A stretch of 64,000 bases of DNA from Streptomyces sp. NBC_00554 (GCF_041431135.1 NZ_CP107799.1:3968001-4032000), one strand, 5' to 3'. Numbered from the stretch's first letter, positions 40,821-50,688 are shown. Numbers and translations are program-made. Notes: generated by a model from the sequence alone, not told the origin.

Positions 40821-41639
40821 ATGAAGAGATTCACGCTGCCGCGTACCGGCATCGCAGCGGCCGCGTCGGTGCTCTCGCTCGCCCTGGCCACCGGCTGTTC
40901 CGACAGTGGATCCGACTCCGGAGACGGTGACAAGGCCACGGGCGGCAAGGAGTCGACGGCCGCCGCGAAGGTGCTGAGCAGCAGCGAGTTGGAGAAGGCG
41001 ATAGTCGCCACGGGCGACGTCGACGGCTTCGAGGTCACATCGGCCACGGACTCCGAGCCATTCGCGTCCTCCAAGGAGAAGGTCAAGGTCGTCGACGAGA
41101 AGTGCGCGCCGATCGCGTACGTCCTCACCGGGTTCGCGCCCGGCGACTCCGAGGCCGCGTACCTCAACCGCCAGGTCACTCCGGCCACCGAAGAAATCGC
41201 GCCCAGCGCGACCTCCTCGGACAGCCTGGAGGACTCGCTGGATTCGATCACCGACGCCCTCAACAGCACGATGACGATCGTCTCGCTCTCCTCGTACGAG
41301 GGTGACGGCGCCCAGGAGACCCTCGCCTCGGTCTCCGAGGCGGTCGAGGGCTGCGCGAGCGGGTTCACCGTCGCGGCCGGCAGCGACACCCAGAAGTTCA
41401 CGAAGGTGGCGTCCGAGAAGGCGTCCGGGAGCGGCGACGAATCGGTCGCGTTCGCGGTGACCGGTGACGCGGAGGGCGACGAGGTCGTGGTGAAGGGCGA
41501 GGTCGTACGCCATGGCAGCACGGTCGCCACGTACTACTCGATAAACCTGGCCGCCTTCTCCGGCGAGGCGGGAGCCGGCACCGCCGACTACGACGTCCCG
41601 GCCGAGGTCATCGACGCCCAGGCGGCGAAGCTCAGCTGA
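40821..41639 (+). CDS. Lipoprotein with PknH-sensor-like size, function unknown
   Basis: 272 residues. The signal peptide MKRFTLPRTGIAAAASVLSL ends in the lipobox LATGC (Cys at about 29), followed by a Ser/Gly/Asp linker. The mature domain (about 55-270) is mixed alpha/beta and rich in Ser, Asp, Ala and Val, with a single pair of Cys in EKCAPIAYVL and VEGCASGFTV that may form a disulfide. No known domain. It is divergent from gabD2 and convergent with the kinase cluster, across the hairpin 41671-41707. The position beside membrane kinases with similar extracytoplasmic domains is suggestive only. Confidence 0.8.
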   Translation: MKRFTLPRTGIAAAASVLSLALATGCSDSGSDSGDGDKATGGKESTAAAKVLSSSELEKAIVATGDVDGFEVTSATDSEPFASSKEKVKVVDEKCAPIAYVLTGFAPGDSEAAYLNRQVTPATEEIAPSATSSDSLEDSLDSITDALNSTMTIVSLSSYEGDGAQETLASVSEAVEGCASGFTVAAGSDTQKFTKVASEKASGSGDESVAFAVTGDAEGDEVVVKGEVVRHGSTVATYYSINLAAFSGEAGAGTADYDVPAEVIDAQAAKLS

Positions 41640-41670
41640 AGTCCCAGCTGATGAGGCTCAGCTGAAGTCC

Positions 41671-41707
41671 CGGCCGGCCAGGCTCAGTTGGACGCCCTGG
41701 CCGGCCG
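41671..41707. terminator. Bidirectional terminator between lipoprotein and kinase cluster
   Basis: A perfect 12-bp stem, CGGCCGGCCAGG (41671-41682) / CCTGGCCGGCCG (41696-41707), loop 13 nt, ending 8 bp from the kinase stop. Confidence 0.8.
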
Positions 41708-41715
41708 CGGGCTCC

Positions 41716-43410
41716 TCACAGCTTGTTGATGTCCAAGTTCGCGATCGCCGTCTTCGCGACTTCGCGGCCGCGCGCGGTGAAGTCGCCCTTTCCGGGGTAG
41801 CTGATCGTGAGCTTGTACATGTCGCCCTTGGACGTCTTGTAGTAGAAGATCTTCAGCTCGCGGGGGCGCGGGTTCTGGCTGTCGGTGGTCGTGTAGACCA
41901 CCGTGTTCTCGGCAGACTTCTTGCCTTGGTACTTGGTCTCCTTCGGATCCGTCTTCGTCGGGTCCTCGGGCATGCTGAGCTCGTACGCGCCGCTCTCCTT
42001 GAACTCGTCGTCGTCGGCGTACATTTCGGCGGCGGAGTTCCCCTTGATCTGACCGCTGGTGTCCTCGGCCTTCTTGGCGAGGTTCAGGCCGATCCAGATG
42101 CTGCCGCTGAAGTCCGAGTACGTGACCCAGTTCTTGTCCGTGTCGTCGGCGTCCGGCCTGCCCACCTGGTAGTCCGCCGGCACCGCCAACGTCGCGCCCA
42201 GCGCCTTCTGTTCGCGCAGCTTCCAGCCGTCCGGCAACGGCCCCGCGAACGGATCCGCGACCACCAGGTACGCCGCCACCGCCGCGGCGACGATCGCCGC
42301 GCCGAGGCCGATCAAGGTCTTGCGCCCGACACGGATCCCCTTGCCGCCCTCCGGCCCCGCGATCCGCACGACCTGCGTCGGCGCCGGAGCGGGCGGCCGC
42401 TCGGCCGCCTCCAGGAGACTGCGGACCCGGGCCGCGTCCGGGCGACGGGACGGCTCCTTGTCCAGCAGGCCGTTGATGGTCTCGGCGAGCGGGCCGTTCG
42501 CCGAAGCGGGCGCCGCGGGCGTGGAGTTGAGGACGGACTGGAGGGTCGCAGGGGTGTTGCTGCGGCGGAAGGGCGAGACGCCCTCGGTAGCCGCGTAGAG
42601 CACGACGCCGAGGGACCAGAGGTCACTCGGCGGGCCCGGGCGCTGCCCCAACACCCGTTCCGGTGCGATGTATTCGGGCGATCCGACGAAGCCGCCCGTG
42701 TCCGTGAGGCTGGTCTCGCCCTCGATCTGGGCGATGCCGAAGTCGGTGAGGACGACGCGGCCGTAGCGGCCGAGCAGGACGTTGTCGGGCTTCACGTCGC
42801 GATGCAGGATGCCCGCCGCGTGCGCGGCCTCCAGGGCGCCGAGAACCTCAAGGCCCACACGCGCCGCCTCGCGGACTCCGAGCGTGCCCTCCTGGAGAGC
42901 GTCACCCAGCGAGCGGCCCTGCACCAACTCCATGACGATCCAGGGCTGTCCGTCCACGACCGCGACGTCGTGGACGTTCACGACCGACGGGTGGTCGAGG
43001 CGAGCCGCGGCGCGTGCCTCGCGGCGCATGCGCTCAAAGGCGTTGGCGCGTTCGCGCTCGGGAAGGTGATCCGGAACGCGGGGTTCCTTGACGGCGACCT
43101 CGCGGTCCACCGTCTCGTCCTTGGCCCGCCAGACCGTGCCCATCCCGCCGTGGCCGAGCTTGGAGAGGAGACGGTAGCGGCCTGCGATGAGACGTCCCAC
43201 GCCCGGGTCCTGCTGCGCCTGACCCGGATCCTGTTGCGCCTGCTGCAGCTGTTGCACCTGCTGCTCCGGGACGACCTGGGTCGGCGTGGCGTACGGGTTA
43301 CCGGGGTAGGGCACACCCGCCTGCTGCCCCGGCAAACCCTGGCGCGGCGGTTGCAGACCGAAACTCGTTGGTTCATCGGCCCCGTAAGGGACTCCCCCGT
43401 TGTCACTCAT
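41716..43410 (-). CDS. Membrane Ser/Thr protein kinase, fifth of the cluster
   Basis: 564 residues from ATG 43410 (43422 possible). A Gln/Pro-rich N-terminal tail (about 1-75) precedes the kinase: GHGGMGTVWR P-loop, VAVKEPRV lysine, HRDVKPDNVLL loop, TDFGIA and APERV. A Pro-rich juxtamembrane segment and one helix (TLIGLGAAIVAAAVAAYLVV, about 363-382) follow. The extracytoplasmic domain begins GPLPDGWKLREQKALGATLAVP. Unlike typical PknB proteins it has no PASTA repeats. It is the last gene of a five-gene minus-strand run at 41.7-52.8 kb, and all essential catalytic residues are intact. Confidence 0.93.
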   Translation of the reverse strand: MSDNGGVPYGADEPTSFGLQPPRQGLPGQQAGVPYPGNPYATPTQVVPEQQVQQLQQAQQDPGQAQQDPGVGRLIAGRYRLLSKLGHGGMGTVWRAKDETVDREVAVKEPRVPDHLPERERANAFERMRREARAAARLDHPSVVNVHDVAVVDGQPWIVMELVQGRSLGDALQEGTLGVREAARVGLEVLGALEAAHAAGILHRDVKPDNVLLGRYGRVVLTDFGIAQIEGETSLTDTGGFVGSPEYIAPERVLGQRPGPPSDLWSLGVVLYAATEGVSPFRRSNTPATLQSVLNSTPAAPASANGPLAETINGLLDKEPSRRPDAARVRSLLEAAERPPAPAPTQVVRIAGPEGGKGIRVGRKTLIGLGAAIVAAAVAAYLVVADPFAGPLPDGWKLREQKALGATLAVPADYQVGRPDADDTDKNWVTYSDFSGSIWIGLNLAKKAEDTSGQIKGNSAAEMYADDDEFKESGAYELSMPEDPTKTDPKETKYQGKKSAENTVVYTTTDSQNPRPRELKIFYYKTSKGDMYKLTISYPGKGDFTARGREVAKTAIANLDINKL

Positions 43411-43525
43411 GGGTCCATCCATATCGCGGCAAGCGCTCCGGCATCCAGCCCCGTCGCTTTCCAGTCACAGACCCGTGACGCGAACCACCCTTTATCTCCC
43501 CTTTATGCGGGTACGGAGGTGCCCG

Positions 43526-45187
43526 CTACGACGGTACGAAGCTGTCCACCGCCACGTCGAGGTACTCCTTCGCCTCCCTCGCCCTACCGACCGGCGCCGA
43601 CACCCACACGTCGTACATCCGCCCGCCCTCCTCCCAGCACAGGTCGTACGTATGCCGCGCGCCCTCCGCCTCGGTGAAGCCGTTCCAGGTGAACTCCCAG
43701 AAAGCGGCGGGCTGTCCACCGTGCGTGGCCGAGGTGACGGCGGCGTCGCGGTAACCCGGGTTCGTGGAGGGCCCCTTGGCGTCCCCGCGCCGCATCACCT
43801 CGAACGGACCGCCCGGTTCGGGATCGGACACCTTGATGCCGAGGCGGAAGGTCTTCCCCGGCGACATGTAGAAGACCCGCTCCCCTTGCGGCTCCCGGGT
43901 GAAGTCGTCCGGCACGGCGAGCGTGAACCCGTTCGGATCCTGCGCGGTGCGGTACCCCGAGGGCACCGTCCGGGCGACAGGACTCACGGGCGGGTTCGAG
44001 CCCGACGCACTCGCCGACGTTCCCGGCGCCCCGGTCGTCGACGTACCGCTACGGGTCGCGCTGGGCGTACTCGACGTGCTCACCGCGCTATAAGGAGCCT
44101 GCGTACCCCCGCCTCCGCCTCCACCGCCACCGTCGTTCATCAGCAACGCCGCCGCCGACACCCCCGCCCCGGCCATCGCGGCGACCAGCGCGGCAGCGAC
44201 GAGGATGCCCCGCGTGGAGCGCTGCGCCACGGGAAGCGGAGCGGAGGACGACGAGGTTGATGACGAGGACGGCGGGGCAGGCGCATCCTTCCTCACCGGT
44301 ACGTCCCGTTGCGTGGGCGTGTACCCGGCCGCGAGCCGCGGCGTACGCCCCGTGTCCCGGAACGCGCGCAGCATCCGCTCCGCCTCCGCCGCGTCGAGCC
44401 GCCGCTCGGGATCGCGCTCCAGCAGCCCCCGTACGACGGGAAGCAGGGCCGCGGCCTGGGCCGGCGGCCGGATCTCGTCCATGACGACCGCGTGCAGAAT
44501 GCCGCCCAACGAGTCACGGTGGAACGGCGATTCGCCGCTCAGGACGGTGCACAGCAGCACGCCCAGCGACCACAGGTCCGACTCGGGGCCCGTCCTGGCC
44601 CCGGCCATCCGCTCGGGCGCGGTGTACTCGGGCGAACCGACGAACGCCCCGCTCTCGGTGAGTGTCGTGGCGCCCGCGACCTGGGCGATGCCGAAGTCGG
44701 TGAGGACGACCCTGCCTTCCTCGGCCATCAGCACGTTGGCGGGCTTGAGGTCCCGGTGCAGGACACCCGCGTCGTGCGCGCGGCGCAGCGCGCCGAGGAG
44801 GCCGATGCCGATGCGGGCGGCCTCGCGCGCGTCGACCGGACCGCGTGCGGAGATCCGCTCGGCGAGCGAGCCGCCCTCGATCAACTCCATGACGATGTAC
44901 GGGCGTTCGTCGTCCTCGACCACGTCGTGCACGACGATGATGTGCGGGTGCCGCAGCTGTGCGACGGCACGGGCCTCGCGCAGGGTCCGGTCGCGCTGCT
45001 GGCGGGCCTCGTCCGCGGAGAGTGTGGTGTCGAGGGCGATCTCCTTGACCGCGACCTGGCGGCCGAGCAGTTGGTCGGTCGCACGCCAGACGACGCCCAT
45101 GCCGCCCCGCCCGATCCTGGCCTCCAGCCGGTAACGGCCGGCGATCACCCGGACGTTGTCCCCCTCGGTCCCCATGCGTCCCATCAT
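43526..45187 (-). CDS. Membrane Ser/Thr protein kinase, fourth of the cluster
   Basis: 553 residues (an alternative ATG at 45175 drops four). The kinase domain begins within 15 residues: GRGGMGVVWR, VAVKEIAL, HRDLKPANVLM, TDFGIAQVA, APERM and SDLWSLGVLL are all present. A Ser-rich linker leads to a membrane helix (GILVAAALVAAMAGAGVSAAALL, in part, about 320-342). A run of nine or ten Gly follows, then a Thr/Ser linker and an extracytoplasmic domain starting VPSGYRTAQDPNGFTLAVP. The external domain shares the PxGY/W...(G)F.(L)(A)VP opening with the sibling kinases, suggesting common ancestry and related ligands. Catalytically competent by sequence. Confidence 0.93.
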   Translation of the reverse strand: MMGRMGTEGDNVRVIAGRYRLEARIGRGGMGVVWRATDQLLGRQVAVKEIALDTTLSADEARQQRDRTLREARAVAQLRHPHIIVVHDVVEDDERPYIVMELIEGGSLAERISARGPVDAREAARIGIGLLGALRRAHDAGVLHRDLKPANVLMAEEGRVVLTDFGIAQVAGATTLTESGAFVGSPEYTAPERMAGARTGPESDLWSLGVLLCTVLSGESPFHRDSLGGILHAVVMDEIRPPAQAAALLPVVRGLLERDPERRLDAAEAERMLRAFRDTGRTPRLAAGYTPTQRDVPVRKDAPAPPSSSSTSSSSAPLPVAQRSTRGILVAAALVAAMAGAGVSAAALLMNDGGGGGGGGGTQAPYSAVSTSSTPSATRSGTSTTGAPGTSASASGSNPPVSPVARTVPSGYRTAQDPNGFTLAVPDDFTREPQGERVFYMSPGKTFRLGIKVSDPEPGGPFEVMRRGDAKGPSTNPGYRDAAVTSATHGGQPAAFWEFTWNGFTEAEGARHTYDLCWEEGGRMYDVWVSAPVGRAREAKEYLDVAVDSFVPS

Positions 45188-45277
45188 GCCGCAATGGAGC
45201 CCGGCCCTCCGGGTCGGCGACCGGCGGTGGCTGTATCCGGCCGTGCCGCTGTCCGGCGCTTCCCCTGCCCGGCGTCG

Positions 45278-47095
45278 CTATTCGGCCGTGGGGCGCCAGC
45301 CCTTCAGAACCGTGTCGAACTGCTCGCGCGTGGTGGCCCAGTCCGCCGCCGGCGCCGACATGTAGATCACGTACTCGACGCCGTCCCGGCTGAGATACGT
45401 CTGCTCGATGGCGCGGCGCGGCCCGGGGAACGACGTGTCCTTCGCCAGCGCGGTCCAGGTGAAGTCCCACAGCGCGCCGTCGCAGTCACGGAAGGTGTTG
45501 GCCTCCATGCTCACCCGGTGGTAATCGGCCAGCTTCATCAACTGCTGTTCCAGGTCCACCTGGTGCAGGTACGGGTTGTCGAAGTCCGGCGAATCGTCCA
45601 CGGCGATGCGTACGAAGTGCTCGCCGCCGTCGGGTGTGTAGTCGATCTGGGTGCCGTCGAGCTGCCGCTCCCAGCCCTTGGGCAGGGCGAGGCTGAAGCC
45701 CTCGGGGTCGTCCACGCGCACCCAGCCCTCGGGCAGGGCACCGGTCGCCGGCTGCCCGCTCTCGCTGGCCTGCGGGCTGGGGGTGGCGCTCGGCTCCTCC
45801 GTACCCGCCGATTCCCCGCTACCGCCGGGTTCCTCGCCGCTGGTGACCCCGCCCGCGCCCGTCCGCCAGTCGTCCGCATACTTCATGACCACGGCACCGC
45901 CACCACCGACGAGCGCGGCCGCTACGACGACGAGGGCGATGGTGCGACCCCGACGCCGTTTCCTGGGGCCGGCCGGGGCGGGCGTGGGGTAGGACAGGGC
46001 CTGGGGCTGGGTCCCACCCGGGACATGGGGTGCCAAGACATGGGGTGCCGAGATATGAGATGCCGAGTGATCGGGTGCCGGGACATGTGTGGTCGCCCCA
46101 TGTGCAGGGGTGGTCGACCCATGTGCAGGGGTGGTCGACCCATGTGCAGGGGTGGTCGCGCCATGTGCGGGTGTCGGCGCCCCATGTCCGGAAGCGATGC
46201 CGCCACCGAAGGAATGGTCCACCCCGGTTTCCACATGCTGCGTCGGCACGAACGCCTGCGCCGCGCTCGGCCGCCGCCCCTCCGCCGCCTCGGCGAGCAT
46301 CTGCTCGGCCTCCGCGGCAGTGGGCCGTACGGCGGGATCCTTGCGCAGCAGCGCGGTGATCACAGGCCCGAGCGGACCGGCGTACTCGGACGGTTCGGGC
46401 TCCTCCTCGACAACGGCCTGCATGGTGCTCAGCGGCGAGGTGCGCCGGAACGGCGACCTGCCCTCCACCGCCGTGTACAGCGTCGCGCCCAGCGCCCACA
46501 GGTCGGAGGCCGGACCGGGATCGTGGCCGCGCACCCGCTCGGGGGCCAGATAGTCGACCGAGCCGACGATCTCGCCGGTGCGCGTGAGGGTCGTATCGCC
46601 CTCGACCTGCGCGATCCCGAAGTCGGTGAGCAGTACACGCCGGTCGGCGGACAGGAGCACGTTCCCTGGCTTCACGTCACGGTGCAGCACGCCGGCGGCG
46701 TGCGCGGCCCGCAGCCCGCGCAGCACCCACAGCCCGATCCGCGCGGCCTCGGCCGGTTCGACGCGCCCCCGCTCCTTGACCTCGTCGGCCAGCGAGTTGC
46801 CCTCGACCAGCTCCATCACGATCCACGGCCGGCTGTCGTACTCCAGGACGTCGTGGATGGTGACCACGGCCGAGTGGTTGATCCGGGCGGCTGCTCTCGC
46901 CTCGGCGTGCGTGCGGGCGAGCATCGGGGCCAGGTCGCTCTCGGCGACGTAGAGCGCGGCGGTCAACTCCTTGATTGCGACCGGGCGGTGCAGCACCTCG
47001 TCGTGCGCGCGCCACACCCGGCCCATGCCGCCGCTGCCGATGGATTCGGCAAGCCGGTAGCGGCCCGCGAGGAGCAGGCCCTGCATCTGATTCAC
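45278..47095 (-). CDS. Membrane Ser/Thr protein kinase, third of the cluster, with PAHG repeats
   Basis: 605 residues from GTG 47095 (ATG 47086 is an alternative). An intact kinase: GSGGMGRVWR, VAIKEL, HRDVKPGNVLL, TDFGIAQVE, APERVRG. The juxtamembrane region holds four 7-residue PAHG(A/S)TT repeats, from 21-bp DNA repeats at about 46087-46180, then a His/Pro-rich stretch. A membrane helix (about 384-406) is followed by an extracytoplasmic domain beginning LPEGWVRVDDPEGFSLALPKGW. A -10-like TAGTCT is 27 bp upstream, so the gene may have its own promoter. A TTGACA in this upstream region is on the other strand and not used here. Confidence 0.92.
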   Translation of the reverse strand: MNQMQGLLLAGRYRLAESIGSGGMGRVWRAHDEVLHRPVAIKELTAALYVAESDLAPMLARTHAEARAAARINHSAVVTIHDVLEYDSRPWIVMELVEGNSLADEVKERGRVEPAEAARIGLWVLRGLRAAHAAGVLHRDVKPGNVLLSADRRVLLTDFGIAQVEGDTTLTRTGEIVGSVDYLAPERVRGHDPGPASDLWALGATLYTAVEGRSPFRRTSPLSTMQAVVEEEPEPSEYAGPLGPVITALLRKDPAVRPTAAEAEQMLAEAAEGRRPSAAQAFVPTQHVETGVDHSFGGGIASGHGAPTPAHGATTPAHGSTTPAHGSTTPAHGATTHVPAPDHSASHISAPHVLAPHVPGGTQPQALSYPTPAPAGPRKRRRGRTIALVVVAAALVGGGGAVVMKYADDWRTGAGGVTSGEEPGGSGESAGTEEPSATPSPQASESGQPATGALPEGWVRVDDPEGFSLALPKGWERQLDGTQIDYTPDGGEHFVRIAVDDSPDFDNPYLHQVDLEQQLMKLADYHRVSMEANTFRDCDGALWDFTWTALAKDTSFPGPRRAIEQTYLSRDGVEYVIYMSAPAADWATTREQFDTVLKGWRPTAE

Positions 47096-47293
47096 GTTTC
47101 CCCGCAATGCTCTTGACAGGGTCAGACTAAGGAGCGGCCCCCGCACAGGGAACCGCCGTGGCCGTACGGAAACCGCACTGTGACGGTTATCCCTTCCACG
47201 CGCGCAAGGGAACCAAAGTGAGCCGAGGGGGAGCCGTGGGGTTACGAAGGCCTCGGCCGACGCCCTGAGACTGTGTCACCTCGTGACCTGATG

Positions 47294-50200
47294 TCACTCC
47301 GTGACCCGATACGTCCCCGAAGCCTGCTCGTACAACCGCGTGACCTCGTCCCGTTCGGCCTCCGGGCCGCGCACCTGCACCACGTGGTAGCGCCCGTCGA
47401 TGATGATCGCGAGATTGCGCACGAAGAGCTCGTGCCCTTCGCCGTCGGTCCAGGTGAACTGCCCCTCGGCCATGGCAAGGCCGCCCACGTCGATCCGCCG
47501 CATCCCGCTGGAAGTGGCCCAGGTCGAGTCGCGGAACGGCTGCAACTCGCCCTCCCGCTCCCGCTGGTACGTCATCGGATCGCTGCCGTACGTGCTCGTG
47601 CTGTCCCGACCGGGTACGAGGATGAGCTCGAAGTCGCCGTTGGAGTAGACGACTTGGCCGTTCCCGTTCTTCGCCGCACGGTCCCAGCCGTTGGCCACGG
47701 CCACCTGGAAGCCCTCGGCGTCCTCACGCAGCGTGAAACCCTGGGCGACATCGGGGTCGTTGGACCCTGGGCTCGTCGAACTGGACGATGGTGAGGGGCT
47801 CTTGTCTTCACCCGGAGAGGTCTGGTCGGGGCGCGGCTCGCTGCTCGCACTCCCTCCCGCGCCGGTGTCGGGGGCGGGACTGACGTCTCCGGCGGAACCG
47901 GTCCGCTCGTCGTCCGTGCCGCTGTTCGACCCGGACTTGGGCATGAACACCATGGCGTACGCGATCGCCGCGGCCAGCAGGAGCAGGATCAGCAGGACGA
48001 GATTCCGCCCGAGCCGTCTGGGCTTGGCCTGCTTGTTCTGCTTGGCCCGCTTGTGCCGGGCGTGCGGGCTGGTCGCGGGCAGCCCGGCGCGGCGCCTGCG
48101 GACGAGCTCGCCCCGGCGCCGCACGATCGGCAGTCGGCTGGGGTTGACCGGCGGCGCGGCGACGACATGCGCCCCCGCCTCGGCCTCCGGCGCCGACCGC
48201 ACCAAGGAGCGCAGCCAGCCGCGCAGTTCCTCGAAGTCGAGCCGCTCGGTGGGGTCCTGGCGCAGCAGCGACTCCACGACGGGCCTCAGCGGCCCGCACT
48301 CCTCCGCGAACGCGGGCGGCTCCGCGCACACGAGCTGCACCAACTCGGCGGTGTTCTCCTCCGGGTAGGGCGCATGCCCCTGAACAGCCCGGAAGAGCAG
48401 CGCCCCCAGCGCCCACAGGTCTGTAGCGGGCCCGATCGGCGCCGCCAACTGCCAGTTCTCATGCACCGGCCCGGCCTGCTCGGGCGCCCACCGCTCGGTC
48501 ACGGGCCCGACCACGGCCATCCGCGCCTGCCGGGCCCGCTCCGCGGCGAGCGCGGTGGCGGGTCCCCGGCGCGGGGGCCCACTGGCGACGATCTGGTCCC
48601 AACGGGCGGTCTGGCCTTGGGGGGTGGTGGCGGGGGTGCCGGGAGCCGGGGTGGGTGTGGGCACGGGTGCGGGTGCGGGTGCGGGGGCGGGGGCGGGGGC
48701 GAACGGCTGGCCGGGGACGAGGGCGGGAGCGCTGTTGCCCGAGGACGGGGGCGCGCCGGTGGGGGTGCCGCTCATCGGGAGGGGGCTGGTGGAGGTACCG
48801 CTCCCGGAGTACATGCCGGGTGAGGTGTCACTCCCGGTGTAACTCCCGGTGTCACCCCCCGGGGCCGCCATCCCGCCGCTCGCGACTCCAGGGAGAGCGG
48901 GGCGCCCTTCGACGCCGCCGCCGGTTCCGGTTCCCGTGGCGGTTCCGCTGCCGCCGCCGCTGCCGCCGCGGGGCTGGGCGCCATGCCAGGAGTTGGAGTG
49001 CCCGACTCCGTACGGGTCGGCTATCTGCCCGGGGGGCGCGGTGTTGGGACGGTGTTCCGTGCCGTGGCTGGGGACCTGGTACGAACCCTGAGCTTGGGCC
49101 GGGCTGTGGCCGGGCGCTTGGGCCGGAGCCTGTCCATGACCAAGCCCCTGGGCCGGGACTTGCCCGCGGCCAAGACCCTGGGCCTGGGCCTGGCCACCGT
49201 GCCCAGGAGCCTGCGGGAACCCGCTACCCCCGCTCCCCCCGGATGCCTGCGGGAACCCGCTGTACCCGGCGACCTCGTGCCCGGATGTCTGCGCCGTCTG
49301 CGCCGCGCCCTGCGCCTGGCCTTGGGCCTGAACCGGAGATTGTGCCTGGAACGGAGACTGTGCCTGAACCGGAGACTGCGCCTGGGCCGCCGACGCATCG
49401 GCCTGCGCCGAAGGCCGGGCCGCAGGCAGCGCCGCCCGACCGCCCCGCTGCTCTTCGTGCACGCGGGCCGCGGCACGCGCTCCGGCACGGTACGCGGCAA
49501 TGGCCCCGGCGCGCGCCGCACGCATGTCGCTCCCAGCGCCACCCCCAGGACCCCCGGCGCCACCCGCGCCCGCGGCACCTCCAGCGCCACCAGCTCCTCC
49601 GGCCCCCCGTGCTTCAAGCGCGCGCGGCCCTACACCCGCAGCCGCCTCCGCAGGCCCCCCACGCTTGGCCCGAGCCTCGATCGCAGCTCGCCGCGCCGCC
49701 TCGGGATCTCCCCCAGCCGCAGCACCGCCCGCCCCGGCGCCACCCACCGCTCCGGACAGCCCAGACGCCCCACCAGGACCGAACCCATGCGAAGCACCAC
49801 CACCGGCACCACCTGAAAGCCCAGTCCCCGCACCCCCGGGCCCACCCGGCCCGCCCGGCCCACCGGCTCCAGCACCTCCACCCCGGACGTCACCCTCGAA
49901 GTCCCGCACCGGCACAGGGTCATACCCGCACAGCGCCTCCTCCGCGGCCCCGGCCGCCAGGCCGGTCAGCATCACGCGGCCGTCGTCGCAGACGAGCACC
50001 GTGCGCACGGTGATGTTCCGGTGCACCCACCCGTGAGCGTGCAGCACCCGCAGCGCGGCGAGCACATCGGAGGCGATCTCGGCGGCCCGATAGGGACTGA
50101 GCGGCCTCTCGGCGAGCAACGCGTCCAGCCGCCTCGCCGCCACCAACTCGCTGACGATCCACAGCGACCCGCCCTCGGCGAACACGTCGAAGACCTGGTC

Positions 50201-50518
50201 GAGCCGGGGATGGTCGGGTATCTGGGCGGCAGCCTGCGCGGCCTCGATCGCCCGCCGTACGGCAGGTTCGGTGGGCCGGCGCGTGGTCCTCGCGGACGCC
50301 CGGCGCACCCCGCCGTCCCGCGCCACGAACCCCTCGGGCAGTCCGTCCGCGTCGAGCACCTCAGCCTCGACGACCTCCGGCAACGGCACCTGCCGGACCA
50401 GGACTTCCTGCCCGCTGTAGGTGTCGTACGCCCGGGTCTCGGCGAGTTCGTACTCGTCGGAAGGCGGCAGGGGCAAGCGGTAGCGGTCGGCGAGAATCCG
50501 TCCCGCGTACTCGTCCAC
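47294..50518 (-). CDS. Pseudokinase-like membrane protein with a ~430-residue insert splitting the kinase fold
   Basis: 1074 residues from GTG 50518 (SD GAGGGAGG, 4-5 bases upstream). The N-lobe lacks a GxGxxG loop, and the beta-3 lysine position reads VLVRQ. The HRD motif is HRNITV with Asn168 for Asp, and DFG is replaced by G-L-A (186-188). The catalytic residues are therefore gone. After ~residue 205 an insert of Gly/Ala/Pro/Gln-rich sequence runs to ~638, then the C-lobe resumes with APEQ and ATDLWALGALLFRAVQGHAPYP. A membrane helix (about 839-858) and an extracytoplasmic domain (QGFTLREDAEGFQVAV onward) follow, related to the sibling kinases. Likely a scaffold or regulator of the neighbouring kinases (inference). 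Confidence 0.88.
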   Translation of the reverse strand: MDEYAGRILADRYRLPLPPSDEYELAETRAYDTYSGQEVLVRQVPLPEVVEAEVLDADGLPEGFVARDGGVRRASARTTRRPTEPAVRRAIEAAQAAAQIPDHPRLDQVFDVFAEGGSLWIVSELVAARRLDALLAERPLSPYRAAEIASDVLAALRVLHAHGWVHRNITVRTVLVCDDGRVMLTGLAAGAAEEALCGYDPVPVRDFEGDVRGGGAGAGGPGGPGGPGGAGTGLSGGAGGGASHGFGPGGASGLSGAVGGAGAGGAAAGGDPEAARRAAIEARAKRGGPAEAAAGVGPRALEARGAGGAGGAGGAAGAGGAGGPGGGAGSDMRAARAGAIAAYRAGARAAARVHEEQRGGRAALPAARPSAQADASAAQAQSPVQAQSPFQAQSPVQAQGQAQGAAQTAQTSGHEVAGYSGFPQASGGSGGSGFPQAPGHGGQAQAQGLGRGQVPAQGLGHGQAPAQAPGHSPAQAQGSYQVPSHGTEHRPNTAPPGQIADPYGVGHSNSWHGAQPRGGSGGGSGTATGTGTGGGVEGRPALPGVASGGMAAPGGDTGSYTGSDTSPGMYSGSGTSTSPLPMSGTPTGAPPSSGNSAPALVPGQPFAPAPAPAPAPAPVPTPTPAPGTPATTPQGQTARWDQIVASGPPRRGPATALAAERARQARMAVVGPVTERWAPEQAGPVHENWQLAAPIGPATDLWALGALLFRAVQGHAPYPEENTAELVQLVCAEPPAFAEECGPLRPVVESLLRQDPTERLDFEELRGWLRSLVRSAPEAEAGAHVVAAPPVNPSRLPIVRRRGELVRRRRAGLPATSPHARHKRAKQNKQAKPRRLGRNLVLLILLLLAAAIAYAMVFMPKSGSNSGTDDERTGSAGDVSPAPDTGAGGSASSEPRPDQTSPGEDKSPSPSSSSTSPGSNDPDVAQGFTLREDAEGFQVAVANGWDRAAKNGNGQVVYSNGDFELILVPGRDSTSTYGSDPMTYQREREGELQPFRDSTWATSSGMRRIDVGGLAMAEGQFTWTDGEGHELFVRNLAIIIDGRYHVVQVRGPEAERDEVTRLYEQASGTYRVTE

Positions 50519-50688
50519 AATGCCTCCCTCGGCCGCCCGGTTGGTCAATTCCGTTCGCCTTGCGTCCCGTTGTGGTTCCGTACGGTCCGCAACCACTCAC
50601 GATACGTGCCGGAGGCAACCCGCAAAGTAGGGATGCGATATCTCAGGGTGCTCATGCATGGCGGAACGTCACATCGGCGAGCGGTACG

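Noticed and set aside
47111..47134. TTGACA box on the plus strand near 47.1 kb
   Set aside because: No plus-strand gene follows it; it lies in the leader of a minus-strand kinase gene and is probably chance.
48655..50013. Plus-strand frames opposite the split pseudokinase insert
   Set aside because: The insert is low-complexity on both strands. The minus frame continues into a recognisable C-lobe, membrane helix and external domain; the plus frames do not.
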